Shown here piece after piece: positions 11,935 through 22,140 of a DNA stretch of 64,000 bases (within the stretch, counting starts at the first letter, position 1; every line of letters begins with the position of its first letter). Location: NCBI GenBank assembly GCA_963693315.1, contig OY856187.1, forward strand, positions 385,005,461 through 385,069,460. Reading direction: 5' to 3'. The translations under genes and the position numbers were made by a program. The notes beneath the pieces were generated by a model. That model did no database searches. It saw nothing but the letters and a program-made list of their open reading frames with translations, and was not told where the DNA came from. This stretch comes from Diogma glabrata (lineage: Eukaryota > Arthropoda > Insecta > Diptera > Cylindrotomidae).

Positions 11935-12306
11935 AGGGTGTCAAGGGTGTCAAGGGTGTTAAGGGTGTCAAGGGTGTCAAGGGTGTCAAGGGTGTCAAGG
12001 GTCCCAAGGGTGTCAAGGGTGTCAATGGTGTCAAGGGTGTCAAGGTTGTCAAGGGTTTCAAGGTTGTCAAGGTTGTCAAGGGTGTCAAGGGTGTCAAGGG
12101 TTTCAAAAGTGTCAAGGGTGTCAAGGCTGTCAAGGCTGTCAAGGCTGTCAAGGGTGTCAAGGGCGTCAAGGGTGTTAAGGGTGTCAAAGGTGTCAAAGGT
12201 GTCAAGAGTGTCAAGGGTGTCAACGGTGTCAAGGGTGTCAAGGTTGTCAAGGATGTCAAGGATGTCAAGGGTGTCAAGGGGTGTCTAGGGTGTCAAGGGT
12301 GTCAAC
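11935..12306. repeat. 9-bp minisatellite, about 41 units of GTGTCAAGG
   Basis: A continuous tandem array of GTGTCAAGG with single-base variants (GTTGTCAAG, GCTGTCAAG, GGATGTCAAG). Because the unit is nine bases with no stop codon in two of its frames, both strands show open frames of about 115 codons (Val-Ser-Arg and Leu-Thr-Pro repeats); these are artefacts of the repeat. It sits next to fragments of the foldback family. Confidence 0.95.
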
Positions 12307-12329
12307 CATCAAAATATTTTACTAATGAT

Positions 12330-12608
12330 CGAACTTTTCGTGAGAAATGCTAGCATATAGCAAATGCCACCATGCTCACCGGGCCCACCCCACAAAATGT
12401 CTACGCAACAGCTTTATTTATAAGCGTAGCGAAGCGCGCCGGGCTCCCACTGATCAGCTAGAGTTCTGATTATTTTTCATTCATATATTTTAAAAGAAAA
12501 ATTAAAAATTATATGCTAGCATTTCTCATTACCACTTTTTGAAATCATTGCTTATACGTCAACAAAATGTCTACGCAAAAACTTTATTTATAAGCGTAGC
12601 GAAGCACG
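12330..12608. mobile_element. rearranged fragments of the foldback family
   Basis: Contains GAGAAATGCTAGCATAT, AAAATGTCTACGCAA and CTTTATTTATAAGCG words in the same arrangement as the ends of the element at 10247-11737, in two joined pieces, one of them internally deleted. The second piece (about 12455-12608) is a right arm that is interrupted at GAAGCACG by the errantivirus and resumes at 21487 with CGGGGCCCTCCTAGTA. Confidence 0.7.
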
Positions 12609-13233
12609 AGTTACATCCGCAGACTGCAACATAACATCAATAATTATGTCATTTGTATTTCTGTCATATGCATCTATCAATGTCATATGACACAACCCTA
12701 GATAGTTATGTTAGTTATATTAGTTATACCATAATGCATGTTTCTTTATCAGTAATTTTATTAATAAGTTTTCCAATTATTAAACAACAAGATTCTCAGA
12801 CATATTTTATTTCCAAAACCTTTAAATATTTGAATTCCAGAAAATGATTAAATAACAAAAGATAATATTTTTCACAAACTGTAAACAGTAAATTCTTATA
12901 AATTTATTAAGTTCAAAATATAATAAAATAAAACAAAATTTATCTTATCGAAATGCAATTTTGCATTTCTCATATTATTCTTTAAGTTATTGCTCTAAGT
13001 TACTAAAGAAAAATTGTTTTGAGAATCAAACAAACAAAACTATTTTTTATTGTGATGCATATTATTGCATCACCCAAATAATTATTGAAAGATATATTTT
13101 AGAAATAAGATTTTAGATTTATTGTGGCTTTTGAAGTGTTAACTTCTTTCTTTTAAAATTAAATTAATTTTTTAATTAAAATTAAAATAAATAATTGTTT
13201 TTTTTAAAAGTTTTATTAGAGTAGAGTCTAATT
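12609..13233 (+). repeat. errantivirus 5' LTR
   Basis: 625 bp, AGTTACATCC to TCTAATT. It differs from the 3' LTR by roughly ten single-base changes (by eye), one extra A in a homopolymer, and a 13-bp extra segment near 12985 (TTATTGCTCTAAG). As the two LTRs are identical at insertion, this gives under 2 percent substitution since integration. Confidence 0.95.
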
Positions 13234-13250
13234 GGCGCAGTTGATAGCGG
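13233..13250 (+). promoter_or_regulatory. primer-binding site (tRNA-type TGGCGCAG)
   Basis: Directly after the 5' LTR, TGGCGCAGTTGATAGCGG matches the form of primer-binding sites of 17.6/297-type errantiviruses, which pair with the 3' end of a serine tRNA. The first T is shared with the LTR end. The tRNA identity is from family knowledge, not checked here. Confidence 0.7.
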
Positions 13251-13834
13251 ATATTTTTTAATATCCAACGCGGTTTTTTTAAGAAAATTTTTATTTAAAA
13301 CACGCGTTTTTAGTGCATATTTCGGGAAATATTTTAAAATAAACCCACACTGACGGTATATCAGTGGTAGTGAAAGTGCCTTAACGTAGAGTAAAAAATA
13401 ATTGTTCTTAATAACAGTAAACAGTAAAGTGATAAAGTTATAGTGATTATCGACGGTATATCGAGTCATCAAGACATCATCTAGATTGCTGAATTGCTGA
13501 GCCGCTACCTACATGAACATCATACTATTATTAGTTGCCTGGTGAGTGAATTTTATATGTTAAAATCCTTTTCGTATCCCAACATAAAAAGTAGCCATAA
13601 TAAGTCTAATTTAAATATTAGTAATAACGATTCCACGGTTTATGGAGTCAGTGATATTACCAATAAGTTTTAAATTTAATAATAGAAGAAAGTTTTAATT
13701 ATTCCACGGTATATGGAAATAGTTTCAAGTTTCAAATTATTTAAAATAAATTTAATTATTCCACGTTATATGGAAATAGTTTCAAAGTTTTAAATAATTT
13801 AAAATAAATTTAATTATTCCACGGTATATGGAAT
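13249..13834 (+). promoter_or_regulatory. leader hairpin array with conserved CGGTATA loop
   Basis: Between primer-binding site and gag there are six hairpins with a 7-nt loop: 13348-13366 (stem CACTGA/TCAGTG), 13450-13464 (TCGA/TCGA), 13629-13649 (GATTCCA/TGGAGTC, one G-T pair, loop CGGTTTA), 13702-13718 (TTCCA/TGGAA), 13759-13775 (same stem, loop CGTTATA) and 13816-13834 (ATTCCA/TGGAAT). The loop is CGGTATA in four. A further hairpin, GGATATT/AATATCC with a TTTT loop (13249-13266), lies next to the primer-binding site. Stem sequences differ but remain complementary, suggesting selection on structure. Role unknown: RNA packaging, translation or DNA-binding protein sites are all possible. Confidence 0.75.
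13513..13547 (+). promoter_or_regulatory. env leader mini-exon with splice donor
   Basis: An ATG at 13513 opens a frame of nine hydrophobic codons and two extra bases, ending at 13541 before a strong donor GTGAGT (13542-13547). Errantivirus env is made from a spliced RNA whose donor is in the leader. The acceptor candidate at 18600 restores the same phase as the env frame, so the mini-exon would supply the start and the beginning of a signal peptide. Confidence 0.7.
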
Positions 13835-13949
13835 TAGTTGTAAAGGTTCAAATAATTTAAAAGAAATTTATTTTAAAAATAATAAAACAAATCAAATTTA
13901 AAATTATAATAACAAATTAAAAAGTGATAATATTAATTGAAATTCTAAA

Positions 13950-15080
13950 ATGACAGAAAAAATGACTATTGAAAAAGTGACTAGTTTAGTAAATGCATTA
14001 AAAACTCCTGATGTTATTAAAGACTTACCTAAATATGAAGGTAGTAGACATACATTATATGACTTTATAGACAACGTAGATGAAATAATTACAAGTTGTT
14101 CACAGATTTTAGAAAATGGACTTATTCCTACGACTTTTGTTCGAGCAATCCGTAATAAAATTACTGGAGAAGCCGACGAAATACTTACTATGTATGGAGC
14201 TCAATTAAATTGGAACAGTATTAAAGAAAACCTTACTACTCATTATGCAAACAAACGAAACAAAACTAGCCTTATAAGAGACTTACATCTTATCTACCAA
14301 GGACAAGATACAGTAGAAAAATATTTTTCTAAAATTATTGATATCCAGTCTACAATATTAAATCATGTTAAATTGAATGAAAAGTCAGTATCATCTCAAA
14401 TAGTTAAACAAAGTTTATACAAAGAAATGTGGCTAGCTACATATCTCGCAGGGCTCAGAGAACCCCTTGGATCCATGATTAGAGCATGGCAACCAAAAAC
14501 TATAGGTAATGCATTTTCTTTATGCATAAGTGAACAAAACATGCATTACATTAAACAACGTTATAATACACACCACATTCCATCATTACCTCCTAAACGG
14601 ATGATTCAACCGTATCAACAATTCACTGCACCGCATAGACACATTCCAAATTCATTCCAGCCTAGATTACAAGTAAATCATTTTGGTAAACTACAAAATC
14701 AATATTACAATCAGAACCCGTTTTCTAATCAAAATTTTAGACAAACATTTCCACAAAATCCTAATTCGAAATGGAATCCTCCATTACAACCTAAACCTCA
14801 ACAAACAAACAGGAAAATTGAGCCTATGGATACAAATTCTAATCAAAACAAATTTAAACAACCAACCAATTTTCAACCTATTAATTTTGGGTATAATAGA
14901 CCAAATTATTTTCAAGCTACAGGACCACCTAGATTCCACAGTCAAGAGCTGTTCAACTTGGAAAATCCCACTTCGAATATTATTGACGAAAACGATGTAG
15001 ACGTTTCTCCAGAGAACTATAATTATTTTCCAAACTTAGATGACACTTTAGACGAAACAGTCTTTTTAGAAAATCAATAA
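13950..15080 (+). CDS. gag: errantivirus Gag
   Basis: Intact 376-codon frame, ATG preceded by an A-rich context. The first 200 residues are helical and contain a capsid-like segment (DLPKYEGSRHTLYDFID at about residue 27, LIRDLHLIYQGQDTVEKYF at about 108) typical of Ty3/gypsy Gag. The last 150 residues are dominated by N, Q, P and F (for example QNPFSNQNFRQTFPQNPN) with basic residues and no CCHC zinc knuckle, as usual for errantiviruses. It forms the particle and binds genomic RNA. The pol frame lies in the -1 phase; a C-TTT-TTA run at 15062-15068 just before the stop could be the slippage site, though it is not a canonical heptamer. Confidence 0.9.
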   Translation: MTEKMTIEKVTSLVNALKTPDVIKDLPKYEGSRHTLYDFIDNVDEIITSCSQILENGLIPTTFVRAIRNKITGEADEILTMYGAQLNWNSIKENLTTHYANKRNKTSLIRDLHLIYQGQDTVEKYFSKIIDIQSTILNHVKLNEKSVSSQIVKQSLYKEMWLATYLAGLREPLGSMIRAWQPKTIGNAFSLCISEQNMHYIKQRYNTHHIPSLPPKRMIQPYQQFTAPHRHIPNSFQPRLQVNHFGKLQNQYYNQNPFSNQNFRQTFPQNPNSKWNPPLQPKPQQTNRKIEPMDTNSNQNKFKQPTNFQPINFGYNRPNYFQATGPPRFHSQELFNLENPTSNIIDENDVDVSPENYNYFPNLDDTLDETVFLENQ

Positions 15081-15088
15081 ATCGATGA

Positions 15089-16003
15089 TCAAAATTTTCA
15101 GGAACAAGCCTCGGAAGCTCCATTGGATATATAACACTAAATTCTCATCAATCGTTTTATTTACCATATATTCATATTAAATTAAACCAACATACTACAT
15201 TAAAAATGCTCATAGATACAGGAGCCAATAAGTCATTTATAGACCCAAAACATGTACATCCTACACGGATCAAAACCATTCAACCTGTTCTAGAAAAAAC
15301 TCTTTTTCAAACTCACGAGATAACAAGTCAAGTAACCATTAACGGTTTAATGGAACTCAAAACTAAAGAACCTTTAGATTTTTTAGTTTTTAAATTCCAT
15401 AACTACTTTGATGGACTCATAGGATTAGAAATTATGCAAAAGCTTAATATAAAATTAGATTTTCAAAAATCGTTATTAGAAACTGAGAACATTTCAATTC
15501 CATTAATATTTAAACCTAATTTTATCTCGAAAAACTATACCGTTCCACCAAGAACGAAAATGACTATCAGCATCCCTGTTGATATTCAAAATGGTGACAT
15601 ATACATTAAACCTGTACACGTACAAGAACAATTAATGATACCTGAGGGTATATACCATGCCAAAAACTGGTATTTATTTGTCGAGATAGTAAATTTCTCT
15701 AACCAAGAAAAGATGTGTTTAATTGAACAACCTGTTAAAGTACAAATGTTAAGAGATAATTATCACATTGAAGTAAATCATTCATCTGTAATATCAAAAG
15801 ATTCCGCTGAATCTACGGATATCACCCAACTTATTAGAACAAATCACTTGAACATTGAGGAAAGAAAAGCAATTTTTAAACTGTGTAAAAAACATGAAGA
15901 TGTCTTCTTTAAAGAATCACATCGACTGTCGTTTACAAATCAAGTAAAACACGAGATCAATCTTAATAACGAAAAACCAGTATTTACGAAAAGTTATCGC
16001 TAG
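15089..16003 (+). pseudogene. pol: errantivirus Pol, protease part
   Basis: Frame in -1 phase to gag, open from 15089. It holds the retropepsin motif MLIDTGANKSFID (catalytic Asp in DTG) followed about 70 residues later by FDGLIGLEIMQKLNI, the flap-distal G-L/I-D-like segment. A TGA at 15086-15088 blocks read-through from gag, and a TAG at 16001-16003 ends the frame just before the reverse transcriptase. The protease cuts Gag and Pol during particle maturation. As it stands the part is separated by stops on both sides. Confidence 0.85.
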
Positions 16004-17521
16004 CCGCATATCCACAAGGAAGAAGTGAGAACGCAAATTGACAAAATGCTAGAAAATGGGATAATTCGTCCTAGTTACTCTCCTTGGTCAGCACCAATTT
16101 GGATAGTAAAAAAGAAGGCAGATGCTGGTGGAAAAGAAAAATGGCGACTTGTGGTAGACTACCGTAAGTTAAATGAGCAAACGATAGACGATCGTTACCC
16201 ACTGCCAAACATTATTGAAATATTAGACAAACTAGGTAAATGTATGTACTTCACTACTCTAGATCTTGCATTTGGCTTTCACCAAATCGAAGTAAACCCT
16301 CGAGATATACCCAAAACAGCATTCACAGTCGACAACGGCCACTACGAATATGTTCGCATGCCATTTGGACTAAAAAATGCTCCGTCTACCTTCCAACGCG
16401 TAATGGATAACGTTTTGAGAGAACTTCAAGGTAAAATATGTCTTTGCTACATGGACGATATCATTGTGTTCTCTACATCCCTACAAGAACACCTCGAAAG
16501 CTTAAATCAAGTATTTTACAGCTAAGGAAAGCTAATCTCAAAGTACAACTCGATAAATCTGAGTTTTTACACAAAGAAGTTGCATTTCTTGGACACATTG
16601 TCACGTCCGAAGGTGTTAAACCCAATCCTGACAAAATTGAAGCTGTAAAAAATTTCCCTATACCAAAGACAGAGAAACAAATTAAATCTTTTCTCGGATT
16701 ACTAGGATATTATAGAAAGTTTATAAATAATTTTGCTAACCTCACTAAACCAATTACAGAGTGTCTCAGAAAGGATAAAAAGATTGTATTGAGCCCAGAG
16801 TACATCAAATGCTTCGAAAATTGTAAACAATTACTTTACAACAATCCCATACTACAATATCCCGATTTCACAAAACCTTTTGTACTCACAACAGATGCTA
16901 GTAATGTAGCATTAGGCGCTGTTCTATCTCAAGGTCCTATTGGATCAGATAAACCTATATGTTATGCTAGTCGTACACTTACACATAGAAAAAGAACTTC
17001 TAGCTATCGTCTGGTCTACAAAGTAATTCCGACCATATTTGTACGGACAAAAATTTAAAATTGTGACTGACCACAAGCCTTTGACTTGGCTTTTCTCCCT
17101 AAAAGAACCAAATTCTAAACTTGTAAGATGGCGTTTGAAATTAGAAGAATTCGATTATGAGATTATCTACAAAAAAGGAACCAAAAATACAAACGCAGAT
17201 GCATTATCTAGACTTGAACCAGAAGTGGAAATAAATCATAGTTCAACTAGTGATGAACAATCAGTTAGTTCAGTAGAAAAATTCGATTTGACTCAAAATG
17301 CTGACGAAAATAAGACTATCCCTACGAGTAAAACTGTGTTAAACGAATTCAACACGCAAATAATTCTAGAATTAGACGACAAGTTTACTGAATGGCAAGT
17401 TACATTCAAGTTACTCTTTTTAAAAAAGAAAAGATATCATTTTAAGTGCAAGGAATTTACCGAAGATAATTTAATCAGACTGTACAAAGAATACATAGAG
17501 CCAAACAAACTAACAAACTAA
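16004..17521 (+). pseudogene. pol: errantivirus Pol, reverse transcriptase and RNase H
   Basis: Three frames in succession. The first (to 16525) has the RT fingers and palm: [26 protein letters not shown] (first catalytic Asp), [14 protein letters not shown], and [10 protein letters not shown] (YMDD box, 16448 area). A frameshift near 16515 leads to the thumb with AFLGHIVTSEGVKPNPDKI and LGLLGYYRKFI. RNase H starts with LTTDASNVALGAVLSQ (first Asp); it is interrupted again near 17010-17040, where the segment after SRTLT is out of frame and shortened, and resumes with FKIVTDHKPLTWLF and TNADALSRL (third Asp). All catalytic motifs are recognisable; two frameshifts inactivate the protein. Confidence 0.9.
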
Positions 17522-18530
17522 CAACATCTTTAAACTCTTAAACCAAATTTATAGAAAACACTTTTCTGAAAACAAACTAAAAATAGTTCGCAGTAGAACA
17601 TTAGTCGAAGACATTACAGACGACTGTCGACAACAAGAAATAGTATCTAAAATACACCGAGACGGCAACCATCGTGGCATAACAGAAAACCAAGAACAAC
17701 TCAAGCGAAAATATTACTTTCCTAAAATGAAAAATCTACTAAACCAAATTATAAACAAATGCGAAACTTGTCAAACCTTAAAATACAATAGAAACAAAAA
17801 ATTGTTAAAATTTGAAGTTTCTGAAACACCTAGTAGACCATTAGAAATATTACACATAGACATATTTTCTATAAATAATAACAAGTATCTGACAGTAATA
17901 GATAAATTTTCAAAATTTGGCATGGCGTATCACATGACAATTTCAAATGGATTAGAAGTCGTAAACCATATGAAAGACTTTATAGCAAATCATGGTGTTC
18001 CGAATAAAATAGTAACGGACAGAGGTGTAGAATTTACATCAATAATATTTAAACAGTTTTGCACACTATATAAAATAGCACTTCATCTTACCTCAGCGAA
18101 AAGCTTGACTGGCAATTCACCTGTTGAACGTTTTCACTCGACCCTTATAGAAATTTATAGAATTATTTACTCTCAAGATAAAAACAAATGTGCTAACGAA
18201 ATAATGAAACAATCTTTGATTACATATAATAATTCTATTCATTCTGTAGCTAAGCTTACACCTTTTGAACTAAAAAGTGGACATTACACCAAACAAGAGA
18301 TATTTCCAGAAAAATCCAATAACAAAAATGCTGAAGAATATCTTCAAAACCGCGTACAAGAATATGACAAACTACGAAATCTAATATCAACAAGAAATGC
18401 GAAAGAAAAAGAAAAATTAATTAATAGACTAAACCAAAATTGAATACCACCACCAGTATTCTACGAAAACGAAACTATATACGAACAAGACAATAGACGC
18501 AATAAATTAAGCCCTAGATTCAGTTAAGAA
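17522..18530 (+). pseudogene. pol: errantivirus Pol, integrase
   Basis: After another frame change at 17521 the integrase follows. The HHCC zinc-binding module is IHRDGNHRGI...CETCQ (17650-17775). The catalytic core shows D in ILHIDIF, D in IVTDRGVEFTS and E in GNSPVERFHSTL, the D,D-35-E triad of retroviral integrases. The C-terminal GPY/F-like part (after 18440) reads on in a shifted frame through several stops to about 18600, where pol overlaps the putative env acceptor. The core itself (17727-18443) is intact. Confidence 0.9.
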
Positions 18531-18590
18531 GAATAACAAAATAACGTTAGTTACTAATAAACGGAAAGTACACAAAGCTAAAATAAAACG

Positions 18591-18601
18591 TTTGTTGCAG
18601 G
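18591..18601 (+). promoter_or_regulatory. candidate splice acceptor for env RNA
   Basis: TTTGTTGCAG ends at 18600, a good 3' splice site with a pyrimidine run. Joining it to the donor at 13541 keeps the frame that opens into env (18602 onward). Located at the pol/env boundary, as in other errantiviruses. Branch point not identified. Confidence 0.65.
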
Positions 18602-20784
18602 TACGCAACGACACCACGAGCTCAAGAGATGGAGATAATAGATTACGATCACAACAAAGGAATAATTCCTATTAGACTAGGTGAGGCAAGACTCATTACT
18701 GGATATAATAGACTGCTACACATAATAGACCTCGAAAACTACAAGCACAGTCTACGCGTAATAAAAAATAACATATTGTTACGTTTTTCACACCTTACTT
18801 CGAATTGGCCTAACTTACAATTCGATAAACGTAATTCCCAATCTATTTCTGAGTTCAATCACTGATTAGTAAGCAAACACACCAGGTTTTATTAAGTATT
18901 CAACACCTTAATTGTTTCACAACAACAGGAAAACAATGCTGCAAACAATATTCCTAACTAGAATATTCTTTTAACAGCTTCAGAAACTCCAACGGTTTAT
19001 TGTAGAAATTTCCAGTAACTCAACGTTCAAAATAATACACAAATTATTTCTACTCAATAACACTTATAACTTTATTCACTAATTTAAAGATCACTTTTAT
19101 AATTTTAACTTCACAATCGCAGGTTTAAAATAACACTAATTTAAAAGCTACAAGAAGTAATTTCCTTATATACATTCTGCCTAATCTCTAGAAATTTCGC
19201 GGTCACTTTTTAGAAACCTTGAGAAAATATTAGAATATTCGATTATTTTACGTTACGTTGTTTTGATTCATAAAATAAAATCATTTGTTTTATGTAGACC
19301 TTATTTCTAAGAATATGTACTACAACAACAATATTCATTTCATTCAATTGTTGTGTTTTGTTGATTTTATTTTCCTGGAAGTGACCGTAATCGTCTAGAT
19401 TTTTCTGTAATCGTAACAATATTCACAATACATAATATCACACAAGGCAAAACTGAGGTTAAAGCAGTTTACAAAGTACGAATTGCCATACTTCTAAAAA
19501 AATACGCCAAACTAGAAGAAATCCTGGATCACCTAAGACCTAGATATAGAGTAAAACGAGGACTAATTAATGGGCTAGGAACAGTTCTTAAATCTATAAC
19601 AGGAAATATGGATCACGATGAGTATCAAGAATTAGGGGATGCCCTTACCGAAATTCATAGAAACGAAGACGTTATAAAAGACAGACTTTCTGTACAAATA
19701 ACTATTAATACTAAAATGATTAATCGGTTTAACGAAATACAAAAATATGTCAATGACCAAACTAGGAAAATAGAATTCGAAATAAGGTCAGTAGAAAATA
19801 ACACACAAAATTTACTCAATATTTTGAAACTAGATCAATATTTCCACAAATCTATATACAATATCGAATTGCTGGATAGACACTTATCCGATATAACCGA
19901 ATCTATTATTATGGCAAAACTGAAAGTAATTTCGAGACAAATTTTAAACCATAACGAATTTAGTTACCTTCATGATAGTTTTAATAAACGTAACGTAAAA
20001 TTTGAATCAGATGAAAGTATCTATGAACTTTTATGGTTACAAGCATACTATAATAAAAGTCAAATAATATTCTCGATACAAGTTCCTAAATTCCATCCAG
20101 AAATTTTATCTTTCCACATGATTAAAGCAATACCAATAAATAAAACCTATGTATTAGATTTTCCTGAACCCTATGTAATCCTTAACAAAAACATATATAA
20201 ATTCATAACCAAACCTTGCAACAAAATAGAAGGAATTTATTATTGTGACAGACATTCAACCAGCAAAAGTAAAACTTCATGTATACCTCAAATTATCAAT
20301 AATCAACCAGCTTTCTGTAACTTAACAAAAACTACATTCCACGAAGAAATCGAACAAATTCTACCAGGATATTTATATACAGCAACATAACACGAAATCA
20401 CTGACATCAACATGCTCACAAAAACAAAAATCAATAAACGGCATTAAACTAATTCGTTTTAAAAATTGTCACACACAATTAAACAACGAAGAATACACGG
20501 ATGCAAGCATAATGACCACTCTAGAAGACAAAATAATACTCCAACCATACAACGACATGAACATATTAGCAATAAACACCATCATCAAACTACCAGCACT
20601 AAGTAACTGGACACTAAAAAATAGCGAAGAAATTCAAATACTCCACAAAACAATAAAACAACATGGTCATCATAAAAATGCCATTGTCTGCATCTTCGTC
20701 ACATTAACCGCACTAGTTTTTTTTATATTTCAGTTAAAAAAATATTACATTGCAAGAAAATTAAAAATCAACCCATACAGATAG
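18601..20784 (+). pseudogene. env: errantivirus envelope glycoprotein (env), broken
   Basis: Baculovirus-F-type envelope protein of errantiviruses. Seen in order: an N-terminal ectodomain part (18602-18776); an insertion (solo LTR, 18777-19418); the rest of the first subunit; a furin-type site RVKRG at about 19552, directly followed by the fusion-peptide motif GLINGLGTVLKSITGN, the most conserved piece of this family; a long helical ectodomain to 20390; and, after a frameshift near 20388, a C-terminal block (20512-20784) with a hydrophobic membrane anchor (around AIVCIFVTLTALVFFIF) and a short basic tail. The frame stays in phase across the solo LTR. At least one frameshift and the insertion prevent expression. 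Confidence 0.9.
18777..19418 (+). mobile_element. solo LTR of another LTR retrotransposon, inside env
   Basis: 642 bp beginning TGTTACG and ending CGTAACA (short mirrored TG...CA ends), flanked by a 4-bp duplication ATAT at 18773-18776 and 19419-19422. It has no coding content. Recombination between the two LTRs of an inserted element would leave exactly this. A diverged relative lies on the minus strand at about 22680-23109, sharing CAATTCGATAAACGTAATTC and a TTGTTTCACAACAACA segment. Confidence 0.85.
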
Positions 20785-20861
20785 AGAAGAACCATTCACA
20801 ATCTAACTATGAAAATCAGCAACCACCAGTTGTCAAAAAACGTCGATTTTGGACAACTCTT

Positions 20862-20871
20862 AAGAGGGAGG
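20862..20871 (+). promoter_or_regulatory. polypurine tract of the errantivirus
   Basis: AAGAGGGAGG immediately precedes the 3' LTR; it is the usual start site of plus-strand DNA synthesis in LTR retroelements. Confidence 0.85.
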
Positions 20872-21482
20872 AGTTACATCCGCAGACTGCAACATAACAT
20901 CAATAATTATGTCTTTTGTATTTCTGTCATATGCATCTGTCAATGTCATATGACACAACCCTAGATAGTTATGTTAGTTATATTAGTTATACCATAATGC
21001 ATGTTTCTTTATCAGTAATTTTATTAATAAGTTTTTCAATTATTAAACAACAAGATTCTCAGACATATTTTATTTCCAAAACCTTTAAATATTTGAATTC
21101 CAGAAAATGATTAAATAACAAAAGATAATATTTTTCACAAACTGTAAACAGTAAATTCTTATAAATTTATTAAGTTCAAAATATAATAAAATAAAACAAA
21201 ATTTATCTTATCGAAATGCAATTTTGCATTTCTCATATTATTCTTTAAGTTACTAAAGAAAAATTGTTTTGAGAATCAAACAAACAAAATTATTTTTTAT
21301 TGTGATGCATATTATTGCATCACCTAAATAATTATTGAAAGATATATTTTAGAAATAAGATTTTAGATTCATTGTGACTTTTGAAGTGTTAACTTCTTTC
21401 TTTTAAAATTAAATAAATTTTTTAATTAAAATTAAAATAAATAATTGTTTTTTTTAAAGTTTTATTAGAGTAGAATCTAATT
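20872..21482 (+). repeat. errantivirus 3' LTR
   Basis: 611 bp, AGTTACATCC to TCTAATT, followed by the CACG duplication and then the resumed end of the foldback element (CGGGGCCCTCCTAGTA). Lacks the 13-bp extra segment present in the 5' LTR. Confidence 0.95.
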
Positions 21483-21989
21483 CACGCGGGGCCCTCCTAG
21501 TATTTATAAATCTTATATTTTCTTAAAACTCAAACCTTACGCAACAACAACAAATATATAATTTTATTTAACAAAAACAATGCAAAAACAACAATTTTTC
21601 ATCTTTTGAAATTTCCCGACACAGCAAAAAACTTATACTTTTACATAATAATTTTATTGATTTTCCTCAAAAATTGTATCTCTTTCTTTCTAAAACATAT
21701 AAAACAACACAACAACAACAACAACGAAGTAATATCAAAATACTTGTTTTGCACAGAGAGATCAAATCAATTTTATGAATTGTTTCTTTAATTTCTAATC
21801 AATAGAAAATATTTAAAAATAAAGAAAAATAATAATTAAATCAAAGAAAATCAAAGAAAAATAATAATATTTAAAAACAAAGAAAAATAATACGTTTAAT
21901 CCCTCTGGAAGCATTTCATAAACTAAACTTTCTTATTTCGTTTCTTTTGTTGTTTCGTGTTTTTTTTAATCGTTTTTTATATTCTCTTA

Positions 21990-22140
21990 AAGCAGGCTAC
22001 AGACCTTCAATAAATTTGTCAATCAATTGAAAACGAAAATAAACGAAATAAAATTTAGGGGATTTTACACTAAATTTTATTTCGCTTATTTTCGTTTTCG
22101 AATTGATTGACAAATTGGTCTGAAGGTCTGTAGCCTGCTT
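21990..22140. repeat. palindromic MITE-like element, about 68-bp arms
   Basis: AGCAGGCTACAGACCTTCA at the left is mirrored by TGAAGGTCTGTAGCCTGCT at the right; complementarity continues inward through AACGAAAATAAACGAAATAAA. The loop is about 14 bp. It has no coding content and a compact size typical of small foldback elements. Confidence 0.8.

Larger units (their letters stand above)
12605..21486 (+). mobile_element. Ty3/gypsy errantivirus (LTR retrotransposon with env), defective
   Basis: Complete in structure: CACG target duplication (12605-12608 and 21483-21486), two LTRs starting AGTTAC and ending CTAATT, a tRNA-type primer-binding site, leader, gag, pol, env, polypurine tract. The AGT...ATT-type LTR ends, the 4-bp duplication and the env with a furin site and conserved fusion peptide place it among insect errantiviruses (gypsy, 17.6, 297 relatives). 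gag is intact; pol and env carry stops and frameshifts and a solo LTR sits in env, so the copy cannot be autonomous. Copies of this kind are endogenous insect retroelements. Confidence 0.95.

Noticed and set aside
11933..12288. Two overlapping open frames of about 115 codons on opposite strands
   Set aside because: Both are products of the 9-bp minisatellite, with no codon structure of their own.
10247..12608. Helitron or DINE-like element (CTAG end, internal minisatellite)
   Set aside because: The long terminal inverted repeats at both ends and lack of a typical 3' hairpin before CTRR argue for a foldback element.
18936..18953. ATG inside env at 18936 as env start, with a 10-bp direct repeat AACAATATTC as target duplication
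   Set aside because: The 10-bp repeat lies inside the solo LTR on the left side; the LTR ends TGTTACG/CGTAACA with ATAT duplication fit better, and the sequence left of the ATG is shared with the related LTR at 22680-23109.
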